From positions 5,704,001-5,768,000 of the forward strand of contig NZ_CP021108.1 of assembly GCF_002119685.1 (NCBI RefSeq): DNA of 64,000 nucleotides, given 5' to 3'. Below the pieces are notes generated by a model. The model was given only the letters and a program-made list of their open reading frames with translations. It searched no databases and was not told where the DNA came from. This stretch comes from Bordetella genomosp. 8 (GTDB taxonomy: Bacteria > Pseudomonadota > Gammaproteobacteria > Burkholderiales > Burkholderiaceae_B). This document shows, piece by piece, positions 32,893 to 41,793 of the stretch. The stretch's first letter is position 1. Each line of letters starts with the position of its first letter. Position numbers and translations under genes: made by a program.

Positions 32893-33537
32893 TCAGCGCT
32901 TTGCCGAGCGCATCATGTGAAGTTCGAGCAGGCGCACCAACTGCGCGATAGCGATCGCCAGCACCAGGAAAATGACTTCGGTGGCGACCATGGGTTCCGC
33001 GTAGCGGAAGCTGTCGGAACCCAGCTCCAGCGCCGCCCCCAGCATTTCCGGCACGGCGATCACGGCCAGATAGGGCGTGGCCTTCAGCAGTGACACGAAG
33101 TAGTTGCCCATGGGCGCGGCCACGTGCCGCAGCATCTGCGGCATGATGATGCGGATCACCTGGTCCGCCCAGGACAGGCCCAGGCTCTGCGCCGCCTCGG
33201 TCTGGCCGCGCGGTATCGCATCGATGCCCGCCTTGAAGACTTCCGCCAGATAAGCCGAGTAGTACAGCCCCAGTGCGAATACGCCGATGACGAGCGCGGG
33301 CAAGGTAATGCCGAACCTGGGCAGAACGAAATAGAAGAAATAGATCTGCACCAGGATGGGCGTGGACCGGATGAAGTCCGTGATGAAGCCGAACCACTTG
33401 TTGGCGCGACGCAGGAGCTCCAGCGCGAAGCCCAGCACCGTGGCGAGGATGCAGGAAGCGACCGTGATCCACAACGTCGTTCCCAGCGATTCCAGGATGA
33501 CCGGGAACGCCTTGATCAGGAATTGGGCATCAAACAT
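32893..33537 (-). CDS. Polar amino acid ABC transporter permease (second)
   Basis: The product is a BPD_transp inner-membrane protein of about 214 residues with five helices and the EAA motif segment [27 protein letters not shown], which contacts the ATPase. I prefer the ATG at 33537 ([11 protein letters not shown]), which gives a normal N-terminus; the ATG at 33561, with GGAAAGG upstream, is possible. It overlaps the end of the first permease and pairs with it. Confidence 0.93.
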   Translation of the reverse strand: MFDAQFLIKAFPVILESLGTTLWITVASCILATVLGFALELLRRANKWFGFITDFIRSTPILVQIYFFYFVLPRFGITLPALVIGVFALGLYYSAYLAEVFKAGIDAIPRGQTEAAQSLGLSWADQVIRIIMPQMLRHVAAPMGNYFVSLLKATPYLAVIAVPEMLGAALELGSDSFRYAEPMVATEVIFLVLAIAIAQLVRLLELHMMRSAKR

Positions 33538-34186
33538 CCTGCTTGCGCTCCCGCATGCCATGGTGCCTTTCCAGGTAGCGGCCCAGGATCGTCAATGGAT
33601 AACAAAGGACGAAGTACGACAGCAGCAAGGCCGTGTATGCCGTGGTGGGCATGAAGGTGACTTGCGCGATTTCCTTCGCCCGGAAGGTCATGTCCGCCAG
33701 GCTCAACAGCGAGACCAGCACCGTACCCTTGATCAGCTGTATCAGCAGGTTGATGTAGGTGGGGATGCCGGCACGCAGCGCCTGCGGCAGCTGTATCAGC
33801 AGCAGGTTTTCCAGCGGCGACAATCCCAGCGATATGCCGGCTTCCTTCTGCCCCGGATCCAGCGCCTGCAATCCGGCGCGCACCGCCTGGGTCCCGTAGC
33901 CGCCGATGTTCAGGCCCAGCACCATGCAGCCCACCGCCAGGGCGCTCAGCTCGATGTGGATCATGGGCAGCGCGTAGTAGAAGACGAACAACAGCACGAT
34001 GATCGGCGAGCTGCGCCAGAACTCGATGATCGAGGTGACGACGAACCGCTTCCAGCCCGTCAGCTCGTGCTGCAAGGTGCCGAACACCAGGGCGAACGGA
34101 ATTCCGTACAGCAACGCCAGCGCCACTACGCTGGCCGTGATGCCGAATCCGCTCCAGACATTGCCGAGAATAGCGAAGAAATCCAT
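33530..34186 (-). CDS. Polar amino acid ABC transporter permease (first)
   Basis: The 218-residue permease has the same five-helix plan, with the EAA segment GQKEAGISLGLSPLENLLLIQLPQALR near residue 130. It overlaps the second permease gene by eight bases and lies 24 bases after the binding-protein gene. Both permeases together form a heterodimeric channel in the inner membrane. Confidence 0.93.
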   Translation of the reverse strand: MDFFAILGNVWSGFGITASVVALALLYGIPFALVFGTLQHELTGWKRFVVTSIIEFWRSSPIIVLLFVFYYALPMIHIELSALAVGCMVLGLNIGGYGTQAVRAGLQALDPGQKEAGISLGLSPLENLLLIQLPQALRAGIPTYINLLIQLIKGTVLVSLLSLADMTFRAKEIAQVTFMPTTAYTALLLSYFVLCYPLTILGRYLERHHGMRERKQDV

Positions 34187-34210
34187 GGCACGAGATCCTG
34201 GTCCCCGGCT

Positions 34211-35092
34211 TCAGCCGGCGGCGCAGATCTGGCTGCTGGTCAGCCCGTCGGGAGCCTTCTCTTCGATGCTGAAGCCATATTTTTCGGCGATCTTGTTGAT
34301 GGCGCCGCTGGCTTTCAGCTTGGCCAGTTGCTGGTTGTAGGCGTCGCGCAGCGGCTGGCTGTCCTTGCGGAAGGCCGCGCCGATATAGGATTGCACGACC
34401 TTGCCGGTCTTCGCGTCGATCAATCCGGTGAACGGCTTGGCGCGCTCGATCTTGTCGCCCACGTTCGGGCCTTCCAGCAGGGCGTTGGCGGTGCCGGAGG
34501 TGAACACGATGCCATCGACCCGATTCGCCAGCAGGGCCGAGACGGTGGACTCGGTGTTCTGGAACTGTTGAAGCTGGTCGCCCGTCACGCCCGCGGATGC
34601 GGCGTTCTTGGTCTGCTGGCCGCCGCGGCTGCCACCGATCTTCAGCGCGGGATTCTTGACCACGTCATCGAAGCTATGGATCTTGCGTGGATTGCCCTTG
34701 AGTACCAGCAGGGCGTCCAGGCTGGTCAGTTCCGGGTCGCCGAACAGCACCAGTTCGCAACGCTGCGGCGTGATCACCACGCCGGAATCGACCACGTCGA
34801 AGCGCCGGGATGCCAGCCCCGGGATGAGCGAGCCGAAGTCGCCGACGGTGAAGTTGAAGTGCTTGACGCCCAGCGGTTCGAACACGGCGCGTAGGATGTC
34901 GATGTTCACGCCCTTGTAGGCGCCGTCCGTATCGCGATAGGCCCAGGGCTTGTTGTTGGCGATGCCGACGGTCAACGTATCCTTGTCCAGGGCCGGCGCC
35001 GTATCGGCCGCCAGGCTCGCCGCAGTCGCGCCCAATCCCGCGGCGGTCACGGCCAGCATGCCGGCGAGTTTCTTCAGATCGATGCGTTTCAT
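34211..35092 (-). CDS. ABC transporter periplasmic amino-acid-like binding protein
   Basis: The 293-residue binding protein has a signal peptide (residues 1-29, ending SLAADT). Its type-2 periplasmic fold includes LTVGIANNKPWAYRDTDGAYKG and DVVDSGVVITPQRCELV. It resembles amino-acid receptors and, more loosely, EhuB of ectoine importers, an assignment I hold with low confidence. It starts the transport unit, preceded by the dehydratase gene after 89 bases. Confidence 0.88.
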   Translation of the reverse strand: MKRIDLKKLAGMLAVTAAGLGATAASLAADTAPALDKDTLTVGIANNKPWAYRDTDGAYKGVNIDILRAVFEPLGVKHFNFTVGDFGSLIPGLASRRFDVVDSGVVITPQRCELVLFGDPELTSLDALLVLKGNPRKIHSFDDVVKNPALKIGGSRGGQQTKNAASAGVTGDQLQQFQNTESTVSALLANRVDGIVFTSGTANALLEGPNVGDKIERAKPFTGLIDAKTGKVVQSYIGAAFRKDSQPLRDAYNQQLAKLKASGAINKIAEKYGFSIEEKAPDGLTSSQICAAG

Positions 35093-35181
35093 GTTTTCCC
35101 CTTTTTCTTTGGAGTGAGCAACTGATCAGGCATCGCCGCGCTTCGCGACGCGGCGTGCACGAATGAATCTGGAACGAAGGC

Positions 35182-36354
35182 TTAGGCGGCGGTGACGGTG
35201 TGCGCCAGGAAGGACTTGATTGCATCCGTCCTCAGGTTCACGCCCCAACCCGGCTTGTCCGAAATGGCCAGGCGGCCGCCCTTGATGCGAGCTTCCGGAG
35301 GTTCGTCCAGGATCTCGATGTAGCCGGGCATGGTTTGCCAGTACGGGTAGATTTCCTGGATGGCGAAGTTGGGAATGCAGGCATCCAGGTGCAGCGCGAT
35401 GGCGGTCGACAGTGGACTGCCGCACACATGCGGCTGCACGCGGACGTCATAGGCTTCGGCCATCGCGGCGATTTTCTTCGCTTCCATGATGCCGCCCGTC
35501 AGCGCGATATCCGGCTGGATGACGTCCACGGCATGGGCCTCGAGCATGGGCCGGAAGCCATAGCGGGTGTAGACCCGTTCCCCCGCCGCGACGGGGATGC
35601 GGACGTGGTCGGAAATTTTCTTCAACGCGCCGACGTCGAACGGATCGCAGGGTTCTTCGATGAAGAAGATGTCCAGCTCCTCGGCCCTGCGGCAGAAGCG
35701 GATGGTCTCGTCGCAGCTCAGGCCGCCGCTCAGGTCCAGCATGATGTCGACGTTCGGCCCCACGGCCTGCCGCGCCGCTTTCAGCTTGTCATAGGCAAGG
35801 TTGAGGATGTCCTTGTCCAGGCTGCGCATCGACGGATGGCGGGACGTCGCGCGCGGATCGGGGTCGCGATAGGCAAAGGGATAGCACTTGAGCGCGTCGA
35901 AGCCTTCGCTGACGGCCTTTTCTGCGGCATCGGCGAACGGCTTCACCTCCCGATGGGGCTGCCCCCAGCCATTGGAATACAGGCGCACGTCTTCGCGGAT
36001 CTTGCCGCCCAGCATCTCGTACACCGGAACGTTCAGGGCCTTGCCCTTGATGTCCCACAGGGCCGTTTCGATCGCGCTGATGGCGCCATAGACGATGGCC
36101 CCGCCGTTGCCCTTGGCCCAGAACGTGTGGTCATACATCTCCGACCACAGCGCTTCGATGCGGAAAGGGTCCTTGCCGATGAGGATGCGCTCCGCGATGT
36201 CCTTCACCATGCCGGCCGCCGCCGTCTGTCCCAGCCCGTAGGCGATGCCGGCTTCGCCTATGCCGATTATTCCCTCGTCGGTTTCGACTTCGACCACCAC
36301 CGGGTGCAGGCGGGCGGTATGGATGACGTAGACGCGTACCTCACGGACCTTCAT
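35182..36354 (-). CDS. Enolase-superfamily sugar-acid dehydratase (mandelate racemase/muconate lactonizing type)
   Basis: The 390-residue enzyme has the capping domain and a barrel with likely metal ligands Asp (DIMLDLSGG), Glu (FFIEEPCDP) and Glu (VAAGERVYT). A catalytic His lies in RVQPHVCGSP, as in the galactonate dehydratase or mandelate racemase groups. It would abstract a proton next to a carboxylate. It lies between the GntR gene and the ABC importer, so the transporter probably brings in its acid substrate. The substrate itself is not predictable. Confidence 0.88.
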   Translation of the reverse strand: MKVREVRVYVIHTARLHPVVVEVETDEGIIGIGEAGIAYGLGQTAAAGMVKDIAERILIGKDPFRIEALWSEMYDHTFWAKGNGGAIVYGAISAIETALWDIKGKALNVPVYEMLGGKIREDVRLYSNGWGQPHREVKPFADAAEKAVSEGFDALKCYPFAYRDPDPRATSRHPSMRSLDKDILNLAYDKLKAARQAVGPNVDIMLDLSGGLSCDETIRFCRRAEELDIFFIEEPCDPFDVGALKKISDHVRIPVAAGERVYTRYGFRPMLEAHAVDVIQPDIALTGGIMEAKKIAAMAEAYDVRVQPHVCGSPLSTAIALHLDACIPNFAIQEIYPYWQTMPGYIEILDEPPEARIKGGRLAISDKPGWGVNLRTDAIKSFLAHTVTAA

Positions 36355-36443
36355 TGGCTGAACCTTGAAAAGTTAGGGGCGCCCATGGACCCGCGCGCCT
36401 TGCTGCCGGCGCTTGATAGCCGATGGGCGATAGTCGATGGTCG

Positions 36444-36455
36444 ACCATATACGGC
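36444..36455 (-). promoter_or_regulatory. ACCATATACGGC element before the dehydratase gene
   Basis: ACCATATACGGC lies 90 bases before the dehydratase start, between it and the GntR gene. Its core matches a site upstream of the other GntR/FCD gene at 51122-51133 (ACCATATACTGG), so it may be an operator for the GntR protein at 36483. Confidence 0.4.
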
Positions 36456-36482
36456 GAAGTATGAAACGTGATTCTGGTCGCG

Positions 36483-37217
36483 TCAAGAAGAAAGGATGCC
36501 CAGCTTGCCGTCCGCGGAACCGGCTTTCGGCTCGGCGCCAGCAACCTGGCGTGTTTCCAGCGCGCGCAGATGCGCCACCAGCTTTTCGCCCGCGGCGACG
36601 TTGTGCTCGGCCGACAGCCGAGCCGCGGTCTCCGCGTCGCCGGCCAATATGGCCTTCACGATCGGGCCGTGATGCTTGGGCACGGTGGCATAGACGTTCT
36701 TCGGTATGAAGTCGCTCCACGTGATGTACAGCGAGATCTGCTGTTCGACCACCTTGTACCACTGGGCCAGCCGCGCGTGGCCGCTCAACTCGATGATGGT
36801 CTGGTGCAGGCCGAAGTCGGCGCGCGAAACCGCGCGGTTGTCCTCGGCGGCACAGGCGTCCACCAGGCGCTTGTACGCCGCCTCCAACGATCCCCTGCCC
36901 TTCTCATCCAGGCTGGCGCAGGCCAGCCGCGCCGCCAGCGACTCCATGCTGGCGCGCAAGGTGTAGAGCTCCCATGCGTCGTGGGATGTGATCCTGATCG
37001 TTTCCCATCCGGTGTACGGCACGAGCTGCACCAGGCCTTCCTGCGACATGCGCTGAAGGGCGCCGCGCACGGTGGCCCGGGACAAGCCGAAGCGCTCCGC
37101 CAGGAAAGCCTCGGTCAGCTTGGAGCCGGGCGAGATCTGGCCGCTGAGGATGTATTCGCGTATGGCGTCAGCGGCCAGCTGCTCGGCCGACTGTTTTTCG
37201 ATCTTGTCCAATGCCAT
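36483..37217 (-). CDS. GntR/FCD-family transcriptional regulator
   Basis: The 244-residue protein has an N-terminal winged helix (SKLTEAFLAERFGLSRATVRGALQRMSQEGL) and a C-terminal all-helical FCD ligand domain, with His residues such as HQTIIELSGHARL that often bind a metal and an organic acid. It precedes the dehydratase and importer genes on the same strand and very probably controls them, sensing the acid substrate. Confidence 0.9.
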   Translation of the reverse strand: MALDKIEKQSAEQLAADAIREYILSGQISPGSKLTEAFLAERFGLSRATVRGALQRMSQEGLVQLVPYTGWETIRITSHDAWELYTLRASMESLAARLACASLDEKGRGSLEAAYKRLVDACAAEDNRAVSRADFGLHQTIIELSGHARLAQWYKVVEQQISLYITWSDFIPKNVYATVPKHHGPIVKAILAGDAETAARLSAEHNVAAGEKLVAHLRALETRQVAGAEPKAGSADGKLGILSS

Positions 37218-37263
37218 CGCTGCGTCCTCATGCCAATTCCGCCGCGAAGTTTAACCGGTCCGC

Positions 37264-38058
37264 TCATGCGGCCGGCGGGGTGGCTGGCCGCGATGCGGGC
37301 ACTTCCCTCAGCAGACGGCCGAGGTGGCCGCTGTTGGCAAAGCCCAGTTCCACGCTGACGCGCGCCAATGGTTCGCCGGCGGCCAGCCTGGCTCGGGCGG
37401 CTTCGGCCAGGGCCAGGCGCCGCAGCGCTATCGGGGCGAGACCGTATTCCTGCATGCAGGCGCGCTGCAGGGCGCGGACGGATACGCCGAGCTGGCTGGC
37501 GGACTGGGCGATCGACGGCAATGGCCCGCCATCCCGCAGGCTCGCCTGTATGTGGCCCAACCAGCGGCGCGCCACCTGCACCGCCGGCTCCGGCGAACTT
37601 GCGGCGGGGTGGCTGGCGCCCAATTGTTCGATCAGCGCGCGCACCAGGCCCGGCATGGCACCGGGCGACAACGCGGGCATCCACAACGCGTCCAGCATTG
37701 CTTGCGCCGCGCCATCCAGTTGCAGAGCACCGCCGCGGCCCAGCGCCCCCGGCAGGCGCCGCACCAGTTCCGGCGCCAGATAGAGTTCTCCATGCTGATG
37801 CGTGCCCACGCCCGAACGCGTGCTGTGCGACACATAGGCCGGCAGCAGTAGCGCCTGGCCGCGCACCAGCCGCCCGCGACGACCGCTACCCGCCATTTCC
37901 CACGCGCTGTCCAGCGCGCCCGCGCGCGGCCACAGCAACATGGCGCAATCGTGGGCGTGCCAATGGAAGGTATAGCCGGGCTGGCGGCTGGCGGCCAGCG
38001 CGTAGCCGTCGCGCGCGATCAGGTCTAGCTTGGAAGATAGCGGGACATGCCGAACCAT
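37264..38058 (-). CDS. AraC-family transcriptional regulator
   Basis: The 264-residue protein has a cupin-like N-terminal sensing domain (HWHAHDCAMLLWPRAG, with paired His) and a C-terminal AraC double helix-turn-helix. The latter includes IAQSASQLGVSVRALQRACMQEYGLAPIALRRLALAEAARA and VSVELGFANSGHLGRLLRE. It is divergent from the Bug receptor gene at 38239, a likely target, with a 180-base shared promoter region. Confidence 0.9.
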   Translation of the reverse strand: MVRHVPLSSKLDLIARDGYALAASRQPGYTFHWHAHDCAMLLWPRAGALDSAWEMAGSGRRGRLVRGQALLLPAYVSHSTRSGVGTHQHGELYLAPELVRRLPGALGRGGALQLDGAAQAMLDALWMPALSPGAMPGLVRALIEQLGASHPAASSPEPAVQVARRWLGHIQASLRDGGPLPSIAQSASQLGVSVRALQRACMQEYGLAPIALRRLALAEAARARLAAGEPLARVSVELGFANSGHLGRLLREVPASRPATPPAA

Positions 38059-38238
38059 GCGATTACTCCGATCGTGCGACTATGCTAACTCGCGCTTGCG
38101 TCGGCGACGGCCTGGCGCGCCGTAGGCGTTTTCCCGCAAGCAGGCGCCGCTGTCGCGATTCGGATCGCGCCATGTCGCATGCCGGTTCGCCGGCGGCGGC
38201 ACAGGGACCTAGGATGGGCGCTTCCAACAGGAGTCGCC

Positions 38239-39207
38239 ATGTCCCCACGTACCTGGTATCGCCTTGCCGGCGCGATGGCCCTGGCCATCGTCGCGCCGGC
38301 CGCGCACGCGCAATCCGCCTGGCCGCAGAAGCCGGTGACCATCGTCGTCCCCTTCCCGCCCGGCGGCGGCACCGACCTGGTCGTCCGCGCCCTGCAGCCC
38401 ATGCTCGCCAGCAAGCTGGGACAGACCGTGATCATCAATAACGTCGGCGGCGCCGGCGGCACCATCGGATCGGGGCAGGCCGCCCGCGCGCCGGCGGACG
38501 GCTATACGGCGCTGGCGGTCACCACCAGCACCCACGCGGTCAGCCCCAGCCTGTACAAGAACCTGCCCTACGATCCCACACGCGATTTCGCCTATGCCGG
38601 CTTCATCGGCACATCGCCCTATGTGCTGGCCGCCAACCCGGCGCTGAAGGCGAACTCCCTTGCGGCGCTGACCCAGGCTTTGAAAGCGCGCGGCCAGGGC
38701 ACCTTCGCGTCCGTCGGCGTCGGCACCGTATCGCACCTGCTGGGCGAGATGTTCCGCAAGGACCAGGGCCTGAACCTGACCCACGTGCCCTATCGCGGCG
38801 CGGCGCCCGCATATACCGATCTGATCGGCGGACAGGTGGACATCATGTTCGACAACCCCGTGGGGCTCGCGCCCTTCGTCCGCGCCGGCAAGCTGATCGC
38901 CGTCGCCACCACGGCGGCGACCCCCATCCTGCCCGATGTCCGGACGTTCGCGCAGCAGGGCATGCCGTCGTACACGCAGCAGCTGTGGTACGGACTGGCC
39001 TTTCCCAAGGGCACGCCTCCCGCGATCGTCACACGCATGAATGCCGCGTTGAATGAAGTGCTGCGCGATCCCGCCGTGGCGGCGGACCTGGCATCCAAGG
39101 GCGTGGACGTTCGTCCCGATACCCCCGCCGCCCTGGGCCAGGCGGTGGCCCGCGACACGCCGTTCTGGGGCGACATCGTGCGCGCCGTGGGAGCCCAGCT
39201 TGATTGA
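38239..39207 (+). CDS. Bug-family tripartite tricarboxylate transporter receptor
   Basis: The 322-residue periplasmic receptor has a clear signal peptide (MALAIVAPAAHAQS) and the family motifs PVTIVVPFPPGGGTDLVVRALQ, the NNVGGAGGTIGSG loop and HLLGEMFRKDQGL. The ATG at 38239 follows AACAGGAG. No TctAB membrane genes are nearby. It overlaps or abuts the PhzF gene downstream, so the two are probably one unit under the AraC regulator. Confidence 0.92.
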   Translation: MSPRTWYRLAGAMALAIVAPAAHAQSAWPQKPVTIVVPFPPGGGTDLVVRALQPMLASKLGQTVIINNVGGAGGTIGSGQAARAPADGYTALAVTTSTHAVSPSLYKNLPYDPTRDFAYAGFIGTSPYVLAANPALKANSLAALTQALKARGQGTFASVGVGTVSHLLGEMFRKDQGLNLTHVPYRGAAPAYTDLIGGQVDIMFDNPVGLAPFVRAGKLIAVATTAATPILPDVRTFAQQGMPSYTQQLWYGLAFPKGTPPAIVTRMNAALNEVLRDPAVAADLASKGVDVRPDTPAALGQAVARDTPFWGDIVRAVGAQLD

Positions 39208-39244
39208 TGCTTCGAATACGCGCCCTGCGCCAGGCACGGCCGCG

Positions 39245-40072
39245 ATGCTGGACGTGTTCGTCGATCCAGACGCGGGCGATCGTGGCGGCAATCCCGTGCC
39301 GCTGGTCCTCGATGCCCGCGGCATGTCGGCCGGGCAGATGCAGGCGCTGGCGGCCGCGCACGGCCACGAGTCTTCCTTCGTGCTGCCGCCGGACGATCCA
39401 GCCACCCATGATTGGCGGCTGCGTTTCTTCGTTCCCGATCATGAAATGGAGATGTGCGGCCACGCGACCGTGGGCACGCTGTGGGCGCTGCGGCAATGGG
39501 GGCTGTGGTCGACGCCGACCGCCCGCGTCCAAACCCTGAGCGGCAGCGTCGACATCGAATGGGACGACACGCGGCAGTGGGCCTGGGTCTCGCAACCCGG
39601 CGTGTCCCTGCAAGCCTTGTCGGCGGCGCAGATCGAGCATATCGCCCGCGCCATGCGCATCGATCCCGCGACGCCAGGCCTGCATGCCGTCAACGCCAGC
39701 ACGAGCCGCGTCAAGACGCTGGTGCGCCTGCCCGACGACCGGGCGCTGGACACGCTGGCACCTGATTTCAGCGTCATGGCAACGCTGTGCGAAGCGATAG
39801 GCTCCACGGGCCTCTATCCCTATGCCTTGCAGGAAGGCGGCGCCTGCGCCAGGCAATTTCCCAAGGCATCCGGTTATCCCGAGGACGCCGCCACGGGCAT
39901 TGCCGCCGCTGCCCTGTGGGGCTATCTGCGCGCACAGGACCAGATACCGGCAACACGGATCTACACCGTGCGGCAAGGCGTGGCGATGGGCGCGCCATCC
40001 GCCATCCATCTGCGAGCCCGGGGCGAGCAAGGCGGCTGCTGGCTGGGCGGCCAGGTGCGATGGCGGCGCTGA
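39245..40072 (+). CDS. PhzF-family epimerase/isomerase-like protein
   Basis: The protein has the PhzF fold: first strand LDVFVDP, GNPVPLVLDA, the catalytic-Glu segment HGHESSFVLP and the repeated half near PKASGYPEDAATGIAA. Family members isomerise small acids or diacids, such as the phenazine precursor; many have unknown substrates. The ATG at 39245 gives 275 residues; an earlier in-frame TTG at 39200, overlapping the Bug gene's stop, would add 15 residues. The Bug and PhzF genes may act on one imported acid. Confidence 0.82.
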   Translation: MLDVFVDPDAGDRGGNPVPLVLDARGMSAGQMQALAAAHGHESSFVLPPDDPATHDWRLRFFVPDHEMEMCGHATVGTLWALRQWGLWSTPTARVQTLSGSVDIEWDDTRQWAWVSQPGVSLQALSAAQIEHIARAMRIDPATPGLHAVNASTSRVKTLVRLPDDRALDTLAPDFSVMATLCEAIGSTGLYPYALQEGGACARQFPKASGYPEDAATGIAAAALWGYLRAQDQIPATRIYTVRQGVAMGAPSAIHLRARGEQGGCWLGGQVRWRR

Positions 40073-40164
40073 TCGGCGCGCCCCCCGGGCAAACCCTGAA
40101 GTAGACGGATCGTTCTAGAAAAAGTATTCTACGCGGCAATTTTGTTCTTCAAGCCTGCGTTTTT

Positions 40165-40548
40165 GTGACCCTCGCCACCCTTACCGCCAAGCCCACCGCA
40201 GCCGAGCTCCAGGTCCTCCGCGCCCTGTGGACGCTCGGCCCCGCGACGGTCAAGCAGGCCCACCTGGCCATGCAGGCGGAACGTCCCGACCTGACCTATG
40301 CCGCGGTCCTGCGCCAGATGCAGATCATGCACGCGAAGGGGCTGCTGACGCGCGACGAAAGCGAACGGTCCCATGTGTATGCGCCGGCCCACACGCAGAA
40401 CGCACTGCAAAGCAGGCTGCTGAAAGACCTGATCCAGAAGGTCTTCTCGGGATCCGGCAAGGCCCTGGTGCTGGCAGCCCTGAGCGGCCACGTCACGCGA
40501 GAAGAACGCGCCGAGATCGAAGAATTCCTGCAGGGACAGCAGCCATGA
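40165..40548 (+). CDS. BlaI/MecI/CopY-family winged-helix repressor
   Basis: The 127-residue protein matches the penicillinase-repressor family: winged helix AAELQVLRALWTLGPATVKQ, then YAAVLRQMQIMHAKGLLTRDE and the dimerisation helix. The start is GTG 40165. Normally BlaI is controlled by a BlaR1 sensor protease; none is next to it. It precedes a D,D-endopeptidase gene, whose expression it may control. Confidence 0.82.
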   Translation: MTLATLTAKPTAAELQVLRALWTLGPATVKQAHLAMQAERPDLTYAAVLRQMQIMHAKGLLTRDESERSHVYAPAHTQNALQSRLLKDLIQKVFSGSGKALVLAALSGHVTREERAEIEEFLQGQQP

Positions 40549-40670
40549 CCGCACGCGGCCTGCTCGCCATCCCCGCATTCCAGACGAACACGACGATGTA
40601 CTCCGCCGCGGCCTCCGCGCCCGCGCAGGCCATCGCCCCACCATGGTCCGATTCGCTTTCCCATGCCTGA
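40545..40670 (+). CDS. Possible 41-residue ORF between the BlaI gene and the endopeptidase
   Basis: An ATG overlapping the BlaI stop (ATGA, 40545-40548) opens a 41-residue frame (MTARGLLAIPAFQTNTTMYS onward) that ends inside the start of the endopeptidase gene. It sits where a sensor gene would follow BlaI. It has no recognisable domain and may be a remnant or chance. Confidence 0.25.
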   Translation: MTARGLLAIPAFQTNTTMYSAAASAPAQAIAPPWSDSLSHA

Positions 40671-41781
40671 TTTCCTGCCCCCCTTGCGCGTCCTGGCGCG
40701 CCGCGTCTCAACCGGCCTGATACTGCGGACCGCCGCGGCGACCTTCCTGGCGCTGCCGTTCGCCACCCATGCCAGCGCGGCCGACGCGCCGCAGACGACG
40801 AAGAAGCCCGCCGCCAAGAAGCCCGCCGCCAAGCCGGTCGCGGCCAAGAAGAAAACCAGCAAGATCGTCTACCGATCCCGCTCGCACGAAGCCACTTCCG
40901 CCCACGGCCGCGCCGTGACGCATAAAGCCGTGGCGACCCGCACGGCGCTCGAGCTGGACCGCTACGCCAAGCTGCCCTTCGCGCCGGACGGCAGCACGCT
41001 GCACTCCGAAATCGCCTACATGGTCGACGAGAGCACCGGTCAGCCGCTGGTCGACAAGGATGCCGACGCCGTGGTCCCCATCGCCTCGATCACCAAGTTG
41101 ATGATGGCGATGGTGGTACTGGATTCCGGCGCCTCGCTGGCCGAACCGATCCGCGTCACCGAAGAAGACCAGGACTTCGAGAAACATACGGGATCGCGCC
41201 TGCGCGTAGGCTCGGTGCTGTCGCGCGAAGACATGCTGCACATCGCGCTGATGGCATCCGAAAACCGCGCGGCGGCGGCGCTGTCGCGCTACTACCCCGG
41301 CGGACGCCCGGCCTTCATCGCCGCGATGAATGCGAAGGCGCAGGCGCTGGGCATGACGCACACGCGTTTCGAGAACGTCGCCGGCCTGTCCAAGTACAAC
41401 GTGTCGACGGCGCGTGATCTGGTGCGGATGGTGCAGGCGGCCGCGCATTACCCCTTGATCCGCCTGTATTCGACGGACCAGACCTATACGGTGAATACCG
41501 GCAAGGGCGTGCTGGACTATCGCAGCACCAATATCCTGGTGGGCAAGCCCGACTGGGACATCGGCCTGCAGAAAACCGGCTTCATCAATGAATCGGGGAT
41601 ATGCCTGGTGATGCAGACCACCGTGGAAGGCCGACCGGTGGTCATGGTGCTGCTGAACTCCAGCCGGCGCCACGCGGATTTCATGGACGCCGAGCATCTG
41701 CGCACCGCCATGTTGAACAACACCTTCCCCATGCCCAGTCTGCAACGCAATTACGCCAACGCCGACGCGCGCCCGATGTAA
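40663..41781 (+). CDS. pbpG: D-alanyl-D-alanine endopeptidase (PBP7-like, S11 family)
   Basis: The 372-residue enzyme cleaves peptidoglycan cross-links in the periplasm. After a signal peptide (TFLALPFATHASA) there is a Lys/Ala-rich linker (KKPAAKKPAAKPVAAKKK). The catalytic motifs follow: SITKLMMAM (SxxK), SEN, and LQKTGFINESG (KTG). The length and order match PbpG. Its nearness to a BlaI-type repressor is unusual and may link it to cell-wall stress. Confidence 0.93.
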   Translation: MPDFLPPLRVLARRVSTGLILRTAAATFLALPFATHASAADAPQTTKKPAAKKPAAKPVAAKKKTSKIVYRSRSHEATSAHGRAVTHKAVATRTALELDRYAKLPFAPDGSTLHSEIAYMVDESTGQPLVDKDADAVVPIASITKLMMAMVVLDSGASLAEPIRVTEEDQDFEKHTGSRLRVGSVLSREDMLHIALMASENRAAAALSRYYPGGRPAFIAAMNAKAQALGMTHTRFENVAGLSKYNVSTARDLVRMVQAAAHYPLIRLYSTDQTYTVNTGKGVLDYRSTNILVGKPDWDIGLQKTGFINESGICLVMQTTVEGRPVVMVLLNSSRRHADFMDAEHLRTAMLNNTFPMPSLQRNYANADARPM

Positions 41782-41793
41782 GCGGACGGCGCC

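Noticed and set aside
40101..40132. GTAGA...TCTAC dyad as a BlaI operator before the BlaI gene
   Set aside because: Arms are only five bases and widely spaced; it does not resemble the TACA-N-TGTA type sites of BlaI/MecI proteins.
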